Shown: positions 8,408 to 17,043, counted from the stretch's first letter. The stretch: 18,886 nucleotides of DNA from Pelagophyceae sp. CCMP2097 (GCA_026770575.1 MU657442.1:25364-44249), one strand, 5' to 3'. Numbers and translations: made by a program. Notes: generated by a model from the sequence alone, not told the origin.

Positions 8408-8880
8408 ATGTGCGACTCCGGTAAGTTAATCGGCAGTATGAATGTTTCGTTTCCATTTTTTGGAGTAAATAAAAAAGACTTCGATTTAACAATTACAGAG
8501 GACACCTCTTTCGGATTATAATAATATCCAGCATATAATTAAAATGCGAGTTATCCAATTGAATGTGAATTATCTAACCGTCCTGCTTGATGGAAATGCT
8601 TTTAATTCTATAAGTGTAAAAGGAATCTCAACGCGAAATTACAAAAATATCGAAAAAAAATAACAAAGGGTCACAAATAACTCTCATTAAAGATGGATTT
8701 AATCTACCAGATACCCCATTCTATTCAATCGATGCGTTACCGAAACATTTAACATTCTCCTTTGATCCAATTGATTTAGTTTCAGTAGAAGAATTCCCGT
8801 TCAAAGCATCGCTTGTAATAGAATTTTCATATTATCATGTTATAAAAAGCCATATGTGCTTTTCTCTAAATAAAAATTAA
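8408..8880 (+). pseudogene. Broken unknown structural-module gene
   Basis: The ATG at 8408 opens a frame with SMNVSFPFFGVNKKDFDLTI that ends at two tandem TAA codons near 8518. A middle piece in another frame (LNVNYLTVLLDGNAFNSISV, about 8559-8660) is followed, after an A run near 8652-8660, by a third frame (GFNLPDTPFYSIDALPKHLT ... FPFKASLVIEFSYYHV) that closes at TAA 8880. Together they suggest a protein of about 155 residues rich in beta strands. It is 45 bp upstream of the major capsid gene and on the same strand. No family is recognised; a small capsid or cement protein is plausible. Confidence 0.45.
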
Positions 8881-8924
8881 TAAAATTAAAATAATAAATT
8901 AAAATTAAAATAATTCATTAGTTA

Positions 8925-10197
8925 ATGTCAGGAATATCAGATCGTTTCAAAGCCATTGACAAATCACGCTCAGCACCTGCTCGTTTAGTTTATCACAAGA
9001 CTGTCCCTACCTCGGGTTCGAATTTTAAAGGAGGGGAGACGTGTCGATTAAAATGTCCTGCAAACAAAATAGCCAGTTACGTAGATGTTAATGCCAGTTT
9101 CTTCTCTACTGATGTAAAGAGTTCTGCGCTTTCAGTGAAAATGTCTTCAGTTGGATGCAGTGGCTTTTTTTCATCAGTGAGTCTTAGAAATCAAGGGGCG
9201 CAACTTTCCAATATAATGAATTATCCAGTGTATCGTGCAATCCACCAGAAAAACGGGCAAGTCGATAAACAATACATGGCAGGGGACGGTAACATTCAGC
9301 ACGGTATGAAGGACACTGCCGATGGTATCACCATGACACGTGGCGAAACATACTCATTTACCGAGCCTTTGTCTAATCTCGTTGGTAGTTTCTTCGGTAA
9401 TGGTACGTACATCCCATTATTTTCTGCGGATTCTTTGGAAATTGACCTGGTTTTTGGCGTAAATTCTTACAATTTCTCATATCTTCAAACAGATTTATCA
9501 GCGACAGGTAAAAAATTAGCGGCTACGGCTCAATCAGATCATGATGCGGATGACAACGGGCTCTTATTTTCTAATGTGGTTTTATACCAGGCGATAGTCG
9601 AATACGCTCCTCAAGTCGATTCTCAGATCATCGCAAGCCATAATGGGATTTTTAAATATTTAGCAGTTAATACCAAATCATTTGTCTCAACAATCAACTC
9701 GGGCACACAATCCCACGTTTTCAATTTAGGCGCTTCGATGTCATCCGTTAATTCGATTAATATTGTCCTGTCAAAACAAGTACCAAAATATGATCACCAA
9801 TGGCAGACTTTTGAGAAGAATAAAATTGTTAAAGTCGTCGGCGATTAACAAGAGTTTCGCTCGAATCGCGTCTCATCATTTGTCTGATTTAGCAATTTAT
9901 GGAAACGAGACTTTGGCAGAATACGATGCTCGCTCATTCATAGTATCGATAGATTGTGAAAGTATGATCGGCAAGAGCGATGCTCTGCGCAGTGGCATGA
10001 ATATTTCTTCGTGTATTTCCACAATTGAAGTCGAATTTAGCGCCCCCACATCCGAAGTCCTCACCATGACGGCATTTGTCAATTTCGATGCACTGATATC
10101 TTTGGACTGCACAACTACCCGCTCGTTTGAACTATCTATTTTTTATCTTAAGACTGAAAGAAAAAAATTTAAAAAAATATTATATATATGCAAATAG
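8925..10197 (+). pseudogene. Major capsid protein, double jelly-roll type, frameshifted
   Basis: The ATG at 8925 (MSGISDRFKAIDKS) opens a 307-codon frame to 9848. A +1 shift in about 9805-9845 moves to the frame that continues ...INKSFARIASHHLSDLAIYG to a stop at 10197. The product would be about 420 residues. Features typical of PLV/polinton capsid proteins are the assembly-loop style SNIMNYPVYRAIHQKNGQ and IPLFSADSLEIDLVFGV. SNVVLYQAIVEYAPQVDSQI and the closing strands (VEFSAPTSEVLTMTAFVNFD) also fit. The fold would form pseudo-hexameric trimers of the capsid lattice. The shift removes the last quarter from the main frame, so the copy as written is unlikely to make a functional capsid. The very end (KTERKKFKKILYICK) reads through A/T-rich spacer and may not be original. 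Confidence 0.8.
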
Positions 10198-10289
10198 TTT
10201 TGATGATTTTTAATGATGAAAGTAAAATAATTTTATTAGGTTGTTACATATTTTCAAGTTTCAAACAACTGATTGAAGAAAGAAAGTAA
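10188..10289 (+). CDS. Possible 33-residue small protein
   Basis: The ATG at 10188 directly follows a TATA-like aaaatattatatat. The frame encodes MQIVLMIFNDESKIILLGCY and a short charged tail (KQLIEERK) before TAA at 10287. The pattern of two hydrophobic strands, a turn at NDES and a helix looks like a small folded domain, but it is too short to assign. It lies between the capsid gene and the ATPase. It could be a real tiny gene, a fragment or chance. Confidence 0.3.
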   Translation: MQIVLMIFNDESKIILLGCYIFSSFKQLIEERK

Positions 10290-10381
10290 AGTTTTTTTTA
10301 GTTATAACGATTCTCTCAAACTTGAAAGCAAGAAAAAAAGAATATTTAAAATCATAAAAATAAAAAATAAATATAAATATA

Positions 10382-11166
10382 ATGAAGATAATTGAAAACA
10401 TTAATAAATCAGTTGCTGTCGATATAATACGGCAATCCGTAGAAAATAAATTTAAATTCTATAATAAGAAAACTAAAACCCATGACCCTGCTTTATGGAT
10501 TGATAAAACACCATTTTTCAATAAAAACCATGTTTGTCTTCTTACCGGTAGTGCTGGATCTGGCAAAACAACGCTTGCGCTGTCTCTCATCTCAAGTAAA
10601 AACATCGAGTGTATCAGGGCGTATTCGATAAAATTCTGGTATGCTGCCCCTCAAGAACGTTAAATTCTTTACAGGAAAACAATCCGTGTAAAAACCTGCC
10701 ATCGAATCAAATATTTGATGTTTTTGATGAGGATTTTTTAGATCAGGCTATGAAATTGTTGGAAGTCACTTCATTGGAGCAACAGGATATTTTACTCTTC
10801 ATCGACGACGCCGCCTCAAAATTAAAAACCAATAAACGCGTAATTGATAAGTTGTCGGAGATAGTAATGAAACACCGTCACTTGCGTTGCTCGATCTATC
10901 TACTATGTCATAATTTAATTCAAGTGCCACTAACAATAAGGGAAAATTGGATTATGCTCATTTATTTCAAGCCTTTGAATAGCAAACGCACAAAACTTTT
11001 TTGGGAGGAGTTTGTACCACAGATTTCGTATCGAGAATTGTATACAATTATGTGATTATATCATTACAAAAAAGGAGATTTTTTAAAAGTAAAGAATGTG
11101 GAAGTACGAGAATTTAATAAAAATTTCAATCAACTTTCTTTTAATAGCATAGATGATGGTATCTAA
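10382..11166 (+). pseudogene. A32-type (FtsK/HerA) genome-packaging ATPase, frameshifted
   Basis: The ATG at 10382 follows an A/T-rich leader. Walker A is GSAGSGKTT (residues 56-64). A frameshift in about 10590-10610 moves to the frame reading VYQGVFDKILVCCPSRTLNS. Walker B is DILLFIDDAAS (about 10790-10815). Next come basic helix KHRHLRCSIYLLCHN and a sensor-type Asn/Gln region, as in the A32-like family that pumps DNA into capsids. A TGA at 11053 is followed in the same frame by 36 coding-like codons (KKGDFLKVKNVEVREFN) to TAA at 11164-11166. The intact enzyme would be about 260 residues, normal for PLV ATPases. Position just after the capsid gene matches the usual morphogenesis module. Confidence 0.82.
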
Positions 11167-11229
11167 TCAAGAAGTCAATAGAATAATAAAAATCAAAAGG
11201 GTTATAAGAGTAAAAATTAAATTAAAAAA

Positions 11230-11572
11230 ATGAGGATATTCGATTTGGAAACAGGCGGTTTATGTCACCAAAAGAACATAAAAAACCTAACGAAACATTA
11301 TGATACACCATCATCATTATAATCAAACTAAACGAGTTGAACAAAAATCCTCTCAAACCTTACACAAAAATCTATTAATAAAAAAAAACATCGAAACCCC
11401 CGAACCCATTTTCGTTGATAGAATGGTTGAGAAGCGCGTTCCTATATATTACAAAAAGCGTTCCGAATTATCTGCAGAAGATTTAGCAGACGTTCAAAGA
11501 AAGGATAGAGAAAGTCGAGAAAAAACGAGGGAGAAGAAGCGACTCGCACACCTTGAAGAAACAACCGATTAA
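11230..11572 (+). pseudogene. Broken small gene, charged coiled-coil C-terminus
   Basis: After an A-rich leader an ATG at 11230 reads MRIFDLETGG. Coding-like text then appears in a second frame at 11262 (MSPKEHKKPNETL) and a third from 11300 (MIHHHHYNQTKRVEQKSSQT) that stays open to 11572. The later part (RSELSAEDLADVQRKDRESR...) is highly charged and probably helical. The simplest reading is one gene of about 110 residues with two small indels; the 90-codon frame from 11300 could also stand alone. No family is recognised. Its stop overlaps the end of the convergent minus-strand gene. Confidence 0.45.
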
Positions 11573-12065
11573 ACGAATTGAAACAATATTTTTTTATCGT
11601 CAGAATCATCTAAACCGTCAGAATCATCTGAATCGTCATTAGAATCGTCATCTGAATATTTTTGATATTTTTGAATCTTTTTGTGTAGGTTTTGAGATTT
11701 TTAGATTTTTGAGGTATTCGTCTTTCCTTTTCGGGATTCAAGTGTCATGTTTATAATCCGATCAATCTCGTTCATTTTCTCTTCATCTTTAATCTTTTTA
11801 TTATTATTTTCTTTTTATTCTTTATTTCGAATTTTATTTAATTCACCTAGTTTTTTATTAGCAGCAATTTGTGCCGAAGTTCGTGCCCTTTTAATTTCGG
11901 TTTAATTAATTCATCTTCGACTTTATCACACGGGACAATTTCTTCCATACTTTCAACAGGCTCATTAATCTCCTCGTGTTCTTCAACAACTTCCTTCTTT
12001 TTCGAAGGACGCCCTCGATTTAATTTAGTTTCTTTATTACTTACACAAAGGGGTTCTTTCTCCAT
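11569..12065 (-). pseudogene. AT-hook, acidic-tail protein gene, broken
   Basis: The ATG at 12065 starts MEKEPLCVSNKETKLNRGRP. NRGRPSKKK is an AT-hook core (GRP flanked by basic residues) that binds the AT minor groove. An acidic segment follows (VVEEHEEINEPVESMEEIVP). The frame shifts near 11885-11900 into SAQIAANKKLGELNKIRNKE and meets TAA. It then continues as coding-like text (KMNEIDRIINMTLESRKGK) and, after another shift, ends in an Asp/Ser tail (YSDDDSNDDSDDSDGLDDSD) with TAA at 11569-11571. The original would be about 160 residues, perhaps a DNA-binding or chromatin-like viral protein. Its start is only 24 bp from the divergent gene at 12090. Confidence 0.5.
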
Positions 12066-12089
12066 ACAATATAATATATATTTATATTT
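12066..12089. promoter_or_regulatory. Very short divergent promoter region
   Basis: Only 24 bases of A/T sequence (acaatataatatatatttatattt) separate two divergent ATG codons at 12065 (minus) and 12090 (plus). TATA-like motifs can be read on both strands. Such compact divergent promoters are usual in small DNA viruses. The 5' leaders would be nearly absent unless transcription starts inside the opposite gene. Confidence 0.45.
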
Positions 12090-12335
12090 ATGGAGGATTA
12101 TGAAAATGTTCCTAAAAATATTGACGTGTCCAGATTTATCAACACTGAAGATCAATATGATTTTAAATATTTCAAAGAGCGCTTTTCCTATTTTGAAGAT
12201 ACTATAATAGATTTAATCGTTAAGATAAGCCGAGAGAAGGTTGTTGTCTGTAATAAAAAAGAAACTAAGGAGGATAAGAAAAATGCGAATTGTGTAACAA
12301 TGAAAAAAGAAAATGTTACAATTACATTCGATTAA
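12090..12335 (+). CDS. Unknown 81-residue protein
   Basis: The ATG at 12090 begins MEDYENVPKNIDVSRFINTE. The protein is charged, with an aromatic-rich helix (DFKYFKERFSYFEDTIIDLI) and a Lys-rich C-terminal third (KKETKEDKKNANCVTMKKEN). It has no membrane segment and no motif I recognise. The frame is intact. It is divergent from the AT-hook gene, and its 3' end overlaps the decayed tail of the large minus-strand replication gene by about 14 bp, as expected in a compact viral genome. Confidence 0.5.
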   Translation: MEDYENVPKNIDVSRFINTEDQYDFKYFKERFSYFEDTIIDLIVKISREKVVVCNKKETKEDKKNANCVTMKKENVTITFD

Positions 12336-12486
12336 ATTGCATTTTTCTTGCTTCTCTATATAATTTATGATAGTTTGGGTTATCAAGTCGGAACTGCTTT
12401 GATCTAAGTCGTTCTTTTTCTTTGTTTTTTTCCAATTATCCCAACTCTCTTATTGAGAATTATTCGGAATATTTTTATTGACACAT
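12322..12486 (-). pseudogene. Out-of-frame C-terminal tail of the replication protein
   Basis: Beyond the stop at 12487 the minus strand still reads like coding sequence in two other frames. First comes IECVNKNIPNNSQ, a TAA, then ESWDNWKK. After another shift it reads KEKERLRSKQFRLDNPNYHK and LYREARKMQFN, ending at TAA (12322-12324). RLDNPNYHKLYREARK resembles the NPxYHK-type basic tails I associate with viral GIY-YIG proteins. The gene probably once ended here, with a slip in the A run next to RFYKKKY now truncating it. Confidence 0.5.
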
Positions 12487-15400
12487 TCAATATTTTTTCT
12501 TATAGAATCGTTCGCGCTCTCTTAATTCTCGTACATGTTTATAATTTACCTCCTCTATACACATTATGAAAAAATTGCAATTTTCGATTACACGCCTTGA
12601 TGTTTTTGTGGGATGATAAGTATGTCCTCTTAGTCTATGTTTTAGTAATTGAATCGTAGCACCGAAGTATATCAGACCTGCTGTATTACACATGATCGCA
12701 TAAATTTGCCCTTTCGCCATATACCTTAAAACATTATAAATCTGGTTCAAAATAAACGCATTACTTCGATCATTATATGTGTTCGAATTTCGCCAGTTTG
12801 CTGTTAGGGGCGCGACTTGATTAACACAAGGATTATTTAAAATAAATCCAGACTCGGTTAGTTCTAATAATTCATGAATTTTACTTTTTGGTGCGAGAAT
12901 TCGACTTAACACATCCGCCGAATAATTGCCACCACATGTTACGAATTTAGACATGCATTTATTCGAAGAAGATTCATGAGATTCTAATCGTTTTTTTAAA
13001 TTCAAGGTTGAACCATAGTAAATTTTTCCAGTATTTTTACATGTTAATTGATAAACAATCCCTTTAATCCAGGGCTCTAAAATTTCATTAATTGAAGGAC
13101 ATGGTTCTGTAGTATCTTGAATTTCAGGCATAATCAACATAATCTGGTCAATCGTTCGCGCTCGTGAGAGTGCCGTGTAATTCATCCTATTACAAAATAA
13201 ACGCCGCGTGTCGATATATAGCATGTTTTCAGCGGTCTCGCCTTGAACCGAATGAATAGTGAATGCGTGGCGTACAACAGACGTTTTTCGGACATCTTTG
13301 GCAATTACAATATCACCCTTTGATAATGTATGACTTTTCCCCGTAATATAATATTTTTCTGTTTCGAATTTCCCCTTAAATATTTTGTCATATTCTTCAA
13401 TAAATTTATTAATGGATACCAGAGTGTAATCCTCTATGTTATAAGATGTTTGTAAATCGGTCTGTTTTGTTATTTTTTTTAATTCAGTGAATTTATCAAT
13501 TACAAATTTATTAATGAATTGTTTCGAATTTTTCAACTTGATAAATTCTCGCAATTTAGTTAAAACCTCCATCAGCACAGGACACTTACAACGATGGTTT
13601 GTGCTATGATGGACAATATGTTTAAATGCAGAAACATTTATTATCGACTCTCCGCATGGGGGAGGCAGTTGATAGCCCATATCACCGCAGAATATATGTT
13701 TATGGTTAGGGTACTGTGCATAAATCTTTTTCCTTTGGTACTCTGTCATCATCGAACATTCATCCCATAGTAAAACGTTACAAAATTTAAACGCTTCACG
13801 AAAAGCCCCCGGATCATCACGGTCAATCATATGGTGATAACACCGTCCATATCCAAGCCCTTCATTTGAGAATTCCTTCATTTTTAAACGAACAAGTCGC
13901 CACGACATCACGATATAGCAGACATTAATAAACCCTTTATCCATTAAATTACTGTAAGTTTTACCCGCACCTCCCTGTCCGGTATGGAGTTCGTATTGAT
14001 TATTTTCGCGATATGGCGCAGCGGCTATCAGTTCTTGACGTGATTCACCAAGACAAGATAAATAACACCGGTCAATATTCGTCTCGTTATTAAAATTCAT
14101 TTTGGGTTGTGGCCTAAAAGGTTCTATCATTTTTGGGAGTATTTCAGATTTTTTAAAATAAATCCCATCTACACAAACACGACATACATCATTTAAATTC
14201 ATTTCCATGAGTTGAATCATTGCAGTAATCGTTTGGTATCCCAGAATAAAACTTGTTATTTGAGAACGATGAAACGCATCTTTTCGTTTGTAACGGATTG
14301 CGGCTTCACTTATCCCATGATTATGGTAGGTTGTATCGAGCGTGATATTCAATTCATCGTTATTCGCGACTACATTTTTTAGGTGGTCCTTTGTGCCATG
14401 CATGTACCAGGTCACCGTGTTATTATGAGAATCTTGAATGCCAGCCCATTTAGCATAGTGGGATACACCGTTTTCTTTTTCAAGCATCTCCTCTAGAAAC
14501 CTTAAATCGAATGAACCCACACTGTACGCACCACATACAATTTTAAATGAAACACCATTTTTCTGAATAAATTTAAGAAAGGGACTCGGGTAAATGGAAT
14601 CATTTTGTACAGGATGATTCAATTTTTCACCTAACAATTTAAATTTATTGTCACTAAAAACCACGTCGGTAATGTAATACATGCCAAGCCCTTCAATCTT
14701 TGTACATTTTCGAAAATCAGTAATTTTATTGGGGAATTTCTCATATTCTAAGCATTTGTGAAAATTTGTATAAGATTTCGTCATGTCCCAGTGAAGCAAA
14801 TCATCCCGTGCTGTATATTTAAATTTTTTAATCGGTTGTTGTGATTCTTCTATGTCCGGAATTTCACCGATTTCAACAGAATTAAGCCATTCATCACATG
14901 GTTTGAAATCTACGCAACATCCATAATGACAACCTGCTTGAATAAAACGAGATAACTCGGGTGTTACCATTGCGTTGAGACTTAACGGATCAAAGTCGTA
15001 CCCGCATGAATCACCTCCTAAACCAATCTCGAATTTTTTCACTGCCAGGTCATATGTTGATTCAAACCGATAAACATTTTTTAGCGTATTAATTTGAGAG
15101 ATACCACGTTCGTTTTTCTTATATAAACAATATAAATTGTTTGATACAAGATTAGAATGGCGATGTTTTAATTCATCCTGAGTTTCATACACAACCGGCG
15201 TACGTTTCTGTGAGATACACTCGTCCGGCTTCATTTCAACGTGATTCATTCGCGTGTTTATAAAATGAAAAGAACACTCGGCACGCCCTTCACATTTAAT
15301 TTCTATGTATTTACCTGACTTTTTTTCAAAAGGCAACTCGATTGTAATATTGCACCGCAGAGTATCCGCAACATGCTGCAATTCTGACTCAGGTACGCCC

Positions 15401-15509
15401 TTCTCGTATGTTGTCGTAAATCCCACACATTTCTTCACAATGCGGTCGTATTTGGCAAGAGCAGACGATTTAGATGATTTTTTCCACTTACCTTGTTAGA
15501 TATTTTCAT
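12487..15509 (-). CDS. Polymerase-like / SF1 helicase / double GIY-YIG fusion protein
   Basis: The continuous frame is 983 codons from a GTG at 15438. A more likely ATG at 15509 (MKISNKVSGK) is one base out of frame across a six-A run (15478-15483 on the minus strand). Residues 1-480 include HWDMTKSYTNF (216-226) and VCVDGIYF (421-428). They recall motifs A and C of family B polymerases, but motif C lacks the second Asp, so synthesis is doubtful. Residues about 484-775 are a RecD/Pif1-like SF1 helicase: Walker A GQGGAGKTY (487-495), Walker B LLWDECSM (556-563), motif III GDMGYQLPPP (585-594), HSVQGETAEN (729-738) and YTALSRAR (754-761). Two GIY-YIG domains follow. Domain 1 has GIVYQLTC...KIYYGST, R817 and Glu near 856-862. 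Domain 2 has GQIYAIMC...LIYFGAT, R935 and RERERFY. It probably unwinds and nicks or resolves viral DNA. Confidence 0.8.
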
Positions 15510-15531
15510 TAAATTTGATTTGGCAACTAAA

Positions 15532-15933
15532 TCATTTTTCGATTTTATTCTGTGCCCAGATTTTAATTGACTCAAACATACAGTGGCTTATGCCATCAGA
15601 AAATGCCTGTTCGATATACTCAGGCTGGATATCATCAAGCACGACGATATTTATTTCGCCGGTAATGGCAGTAATTGGCATGGCACTATCTATCATCCAA
15701 AAATATACCCAATTATCCCAAAACCGTTTTAACGCCATGCCACCCTCTGGGATACGTTCAACTCTCGAATCTTTTAAACAATCGACAAACTTGTCAAAAG
15801 ATGTAAATGTCGCTTGAATATTGAAACCTTTTAATCCCTTTATTAATCTCTGAAAATCAGTTAAATTAATTCCGCCGGGTCCGGTTCGGATGCTCCGATA
15901 ACCTCGCTGTACGCCACCCACAAACAAACGCAT
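15532..15933 (-). CDS. Unknown 133-residue protein
   Basis: The ATG at 15933 starts MRLFVGGVQRGYRSIRTGPG. The sequence alternates beta-type and helical stretches, including INLTDFQRLIKGLKGFNIQA, KFVDCLKDSRVERIPEGGMA and ITGEINIVVLDDIQPEYIEQ. It ends IKIWAQNKIEK. It has the look of a small globular enzyme or DNA-binding protein, but no family is recognised. The frame is intact. It ends 22 bp before the probable ATG of the replication fusion on the same strand, so the two may be co-expressed and functionally linked. The 3' side has the AT-rich composition of the rest of the element. Confidence 0.6.
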   Translation of the reverse strand: MRLFVGGVQRGYRSIRTGPGGINLTDFQRLIKGLKGFNIQATFTSFDKFVDCLKDSRVERIPEGGMALKRFWDNWVYFWMIDSAMPITAITGEINIVVLDDIQPEYIEQAFSDGISHCMFESIKIWAQNKIEK

Positions 15934-15977
15934 AATGCGGCGTCGTTTATTTAATTTTTTTGCTCTTTCTATTTTTT

Positions 15978-16398
15978 CTATTTTTCTATTTTTTCATTTT
16001 TCATGATGTTCAAAATTCGACGACGTTTAAATACCTTTTCATCTAGCTTAATCTTTTCTTTTTTTAATTTTAGTCTCTTTAAGTTTGATATTTTTTATTA
16101 TGATACTCGGTTTAACCTCGGTAGTACCCTTTTTAAAAACCACACTGGATTCGCGAAACCGCCCAGTAGATGGAGAAAATACTTGACTCCCAAAGGTTGG
16201 TAAGTAGTTGCCGAGGCGTGCCTGCGCGGCAACTTTCTTCTTATAAACCTTCGTCATTTCACTTCCAGAGGTTCGTATATTCGAAAAAAATTCTTTAAAT
16301 TGTTGGGCTGTCATAGACGGATTGATTCCAAAATTTGTGTTATTGTTCGCCATACTTATATGCAACATATTTAAATTGTCGTTTGAACTCATGTTCAT
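15978..16398 (-). pseudogene. Unknown 116-residue protein with shifted C-terminus
   Basis: The ATG at 16398 starts MNMSSNDNLNMLHISMANNN; a second Met at residue 4 is also possible. The central part (SMTAQQFKEFFSNIRTSGSE) is followed by a basic region (KVYKKKVAAQARLGNYLPTF) and a Lys-rich end at the stop at 16048. Past an A run in that end, another frame continues naturally as KLDEKVFKRRRILNIMKNEK to TAG at 15978-15980. The original was therefore about 140 residues with a very basic tail. It is the first gene inside the right TIR, pointing inward, upstream of the 133-residue gene. No family is recognised; DNA binding is plausible from charge alone. Confidence 0.5.
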
Positions 16399-16441
16399 AT
16401 TTAATGTTTAGTCCTTATATTATATCATAGGTCAAATGAGC
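16399..16441 (-). promoter_or_regulatory. Probable promoter of the minus-strand cluster
   Basis: This short gap lies between the right TIR and the ATG at 16398. On the minus strand it holds CCTATGATATAATATAAGGA, a TATA-like element about 25-35 bases ahead of the start codon. It would drive the gene cluster running toward the helicase fusion. The opposite end of the element has a comparable TATA-like run ahead of the gene at 512. Confidence 0.4.
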
Positions 16442-16765
16442 AATCATTTTTTATCAAAAAAAATATTTTTTTATCATTTTTAAAAACGGATTTTAAAAGG
16501 TTTTATCAAAATGGTACATATCCGATTTTCGAACCAAAAACTTTAAAACTTTAAAAATAAGTTCGACCGAAAATCCGAAAAAGTTTGACCAAAATCCCGA
16601 AAAATCCGAAAAAGTCCGAAAAATCCGAAAAATCCGAAAATCTCAAAAATTTCCAAATATTTCCAAAATCCCAAAAATCCCAAAAAACCTCAAAAAGTTG
16701 GTGGATTTGACGTTTTTTTATATTTTTTCCAAAAAAAAAAAAAAGTCCCGTATCTCTTAGGGGGG
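16442..16765 (-). repeat. Right terminal inverted repeat
   Basis: This is the reverse complement of the left terminal repeat. The outer end is the G6 tract (16760-16765) preceded by TCCCGTATCTCTTA. The block CTCAAAAAGTTGGTGGA (16691-16707) and the inner block from TTTTATCAAAATGGTAC to AAGTTCGACCGAAAATCCG (about 16501-16578) match the left side closely. Between them the tract is mainly TCCGAAAAA-type units with few CCC runs, unlike the left array. Near the inner edge this copy carries about 28 extra bases (around 16473-16500) missing from the left. The two ends have therefore diverged since insertion, or were never homogenised. Confidence 0.9.
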
Positions 16766-16802
16766 TTTCTGTGGTCACCCCTTGATGCACGGTGCAGCGA
16801 AA

Positions 16803-16825
16803 GCGTCGTCCACGTGAAAATCTTC
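16803..16825 (+). repeat. Right member of imperfect flanking direct repeat
   Basis: GCGTCGTCCACGTGAAAATC followed by TTC lies 37 bp outside the right TIR. It is the partner of 125-148. The unequal distance from the two ends (0 versus 37 bp) argues against a simple target-site duplication unless one side has gained or lost sequence. Confidence 0.55.
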
Positions 16826-16970
16826 GCTAAACCCCGAGATTCAGCGACTTTTTTACCAGCTGCGACGAAGCCCATGGACGGCTGAGGACAGCCCCCAAGG
16901 CCGATTATCTTATATTTTAAGAAGGCAAAGGCGACAAGCACTGTCGATTCGCTTAAGTTTTAAGAAGAAA

Positions 16971-16990
16971 AAAGGCAACGGGTTGCCTTT
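16971..16990. other. Perfect 9-bp inverted repeat
   Basis: AAAGGCAAC-GG-GTTGCCTTT forms a perfect stem with a two-base centre. It lies about 85 bases past the stop of the minus-strand host gene, so it could be an RNA hairpin in its 3' untranslated region. A two-base loop is too tight, so one pair must open. Function unknown. Confidence 0.4.
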
Positions 16991-17043
16991 GGCCATTATC
17001 TTACTCTCACATTCGCACTGTACGAGCTTAGCCTCCTCCTATC

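Larger units (their letters stand above)
148..16765. mobile_element. Endogenous polinton-like virus / virophage-like element
   Basis: The element is AT-rich throughout, bounded by long terminal inverted repeats, and flanked by GC-rich host DNA on both sides. It encodes a PLV-style gene set: double jelly-roll major capsid protein, A32-like packaging ATPase, probable further capsid components, collagen-like fibre proteins, a class 3 lipase, and a polymerase-like/SF1 helicase/GIY-YIG fusion. The length of about 16.6 kb fits PLVs and virophages. Many genes carry frameshifts and in-frame stops, so the copy is probably inactive. The ends are the C6 tract at 148-153 and the G6 tract at 16760-16765. 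A possible 4-bp target duplication TTCT lies at 143-146 and 16767-16770, one base outside each tract, but this is weak. No integrase of the rve or tyrosine recombinase type was recognised. Confidence 0.88.

Noticed and set aside
9800..9850. Programmed ribosomal frameshift in the capsid gene
   Set aside because: No clear slippery heptamer with a downstream structure was seen, and neighbouring genes show the same kind of disruption without a shared signal. Decay or indel error is simpler.
11230..11260. Exonuclease motif FDLETGG at the start of a short frame
   Set aside because: It resembles the first DEDD exonuclease motif, but no further exonuclease motifs follow in any frame, so the likeness is probably chance.
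15485..15500. Splice donor AAGGTAAGT near the start of the replication gene
   Set aside because: It matches a 5' splice consensus, but no matching acceptor layout is needed. The sequence encodes the plausible N-terminus NKVSGK, and introns are not otherwise indicated in the element.
16551..16941. Phe-rich open frames across the right TIR
   Set aside because: Their repeats (FSDFSDFSDFFG type) are translations of the short TIR tandem units and cross the element boundary, so they are not genes.
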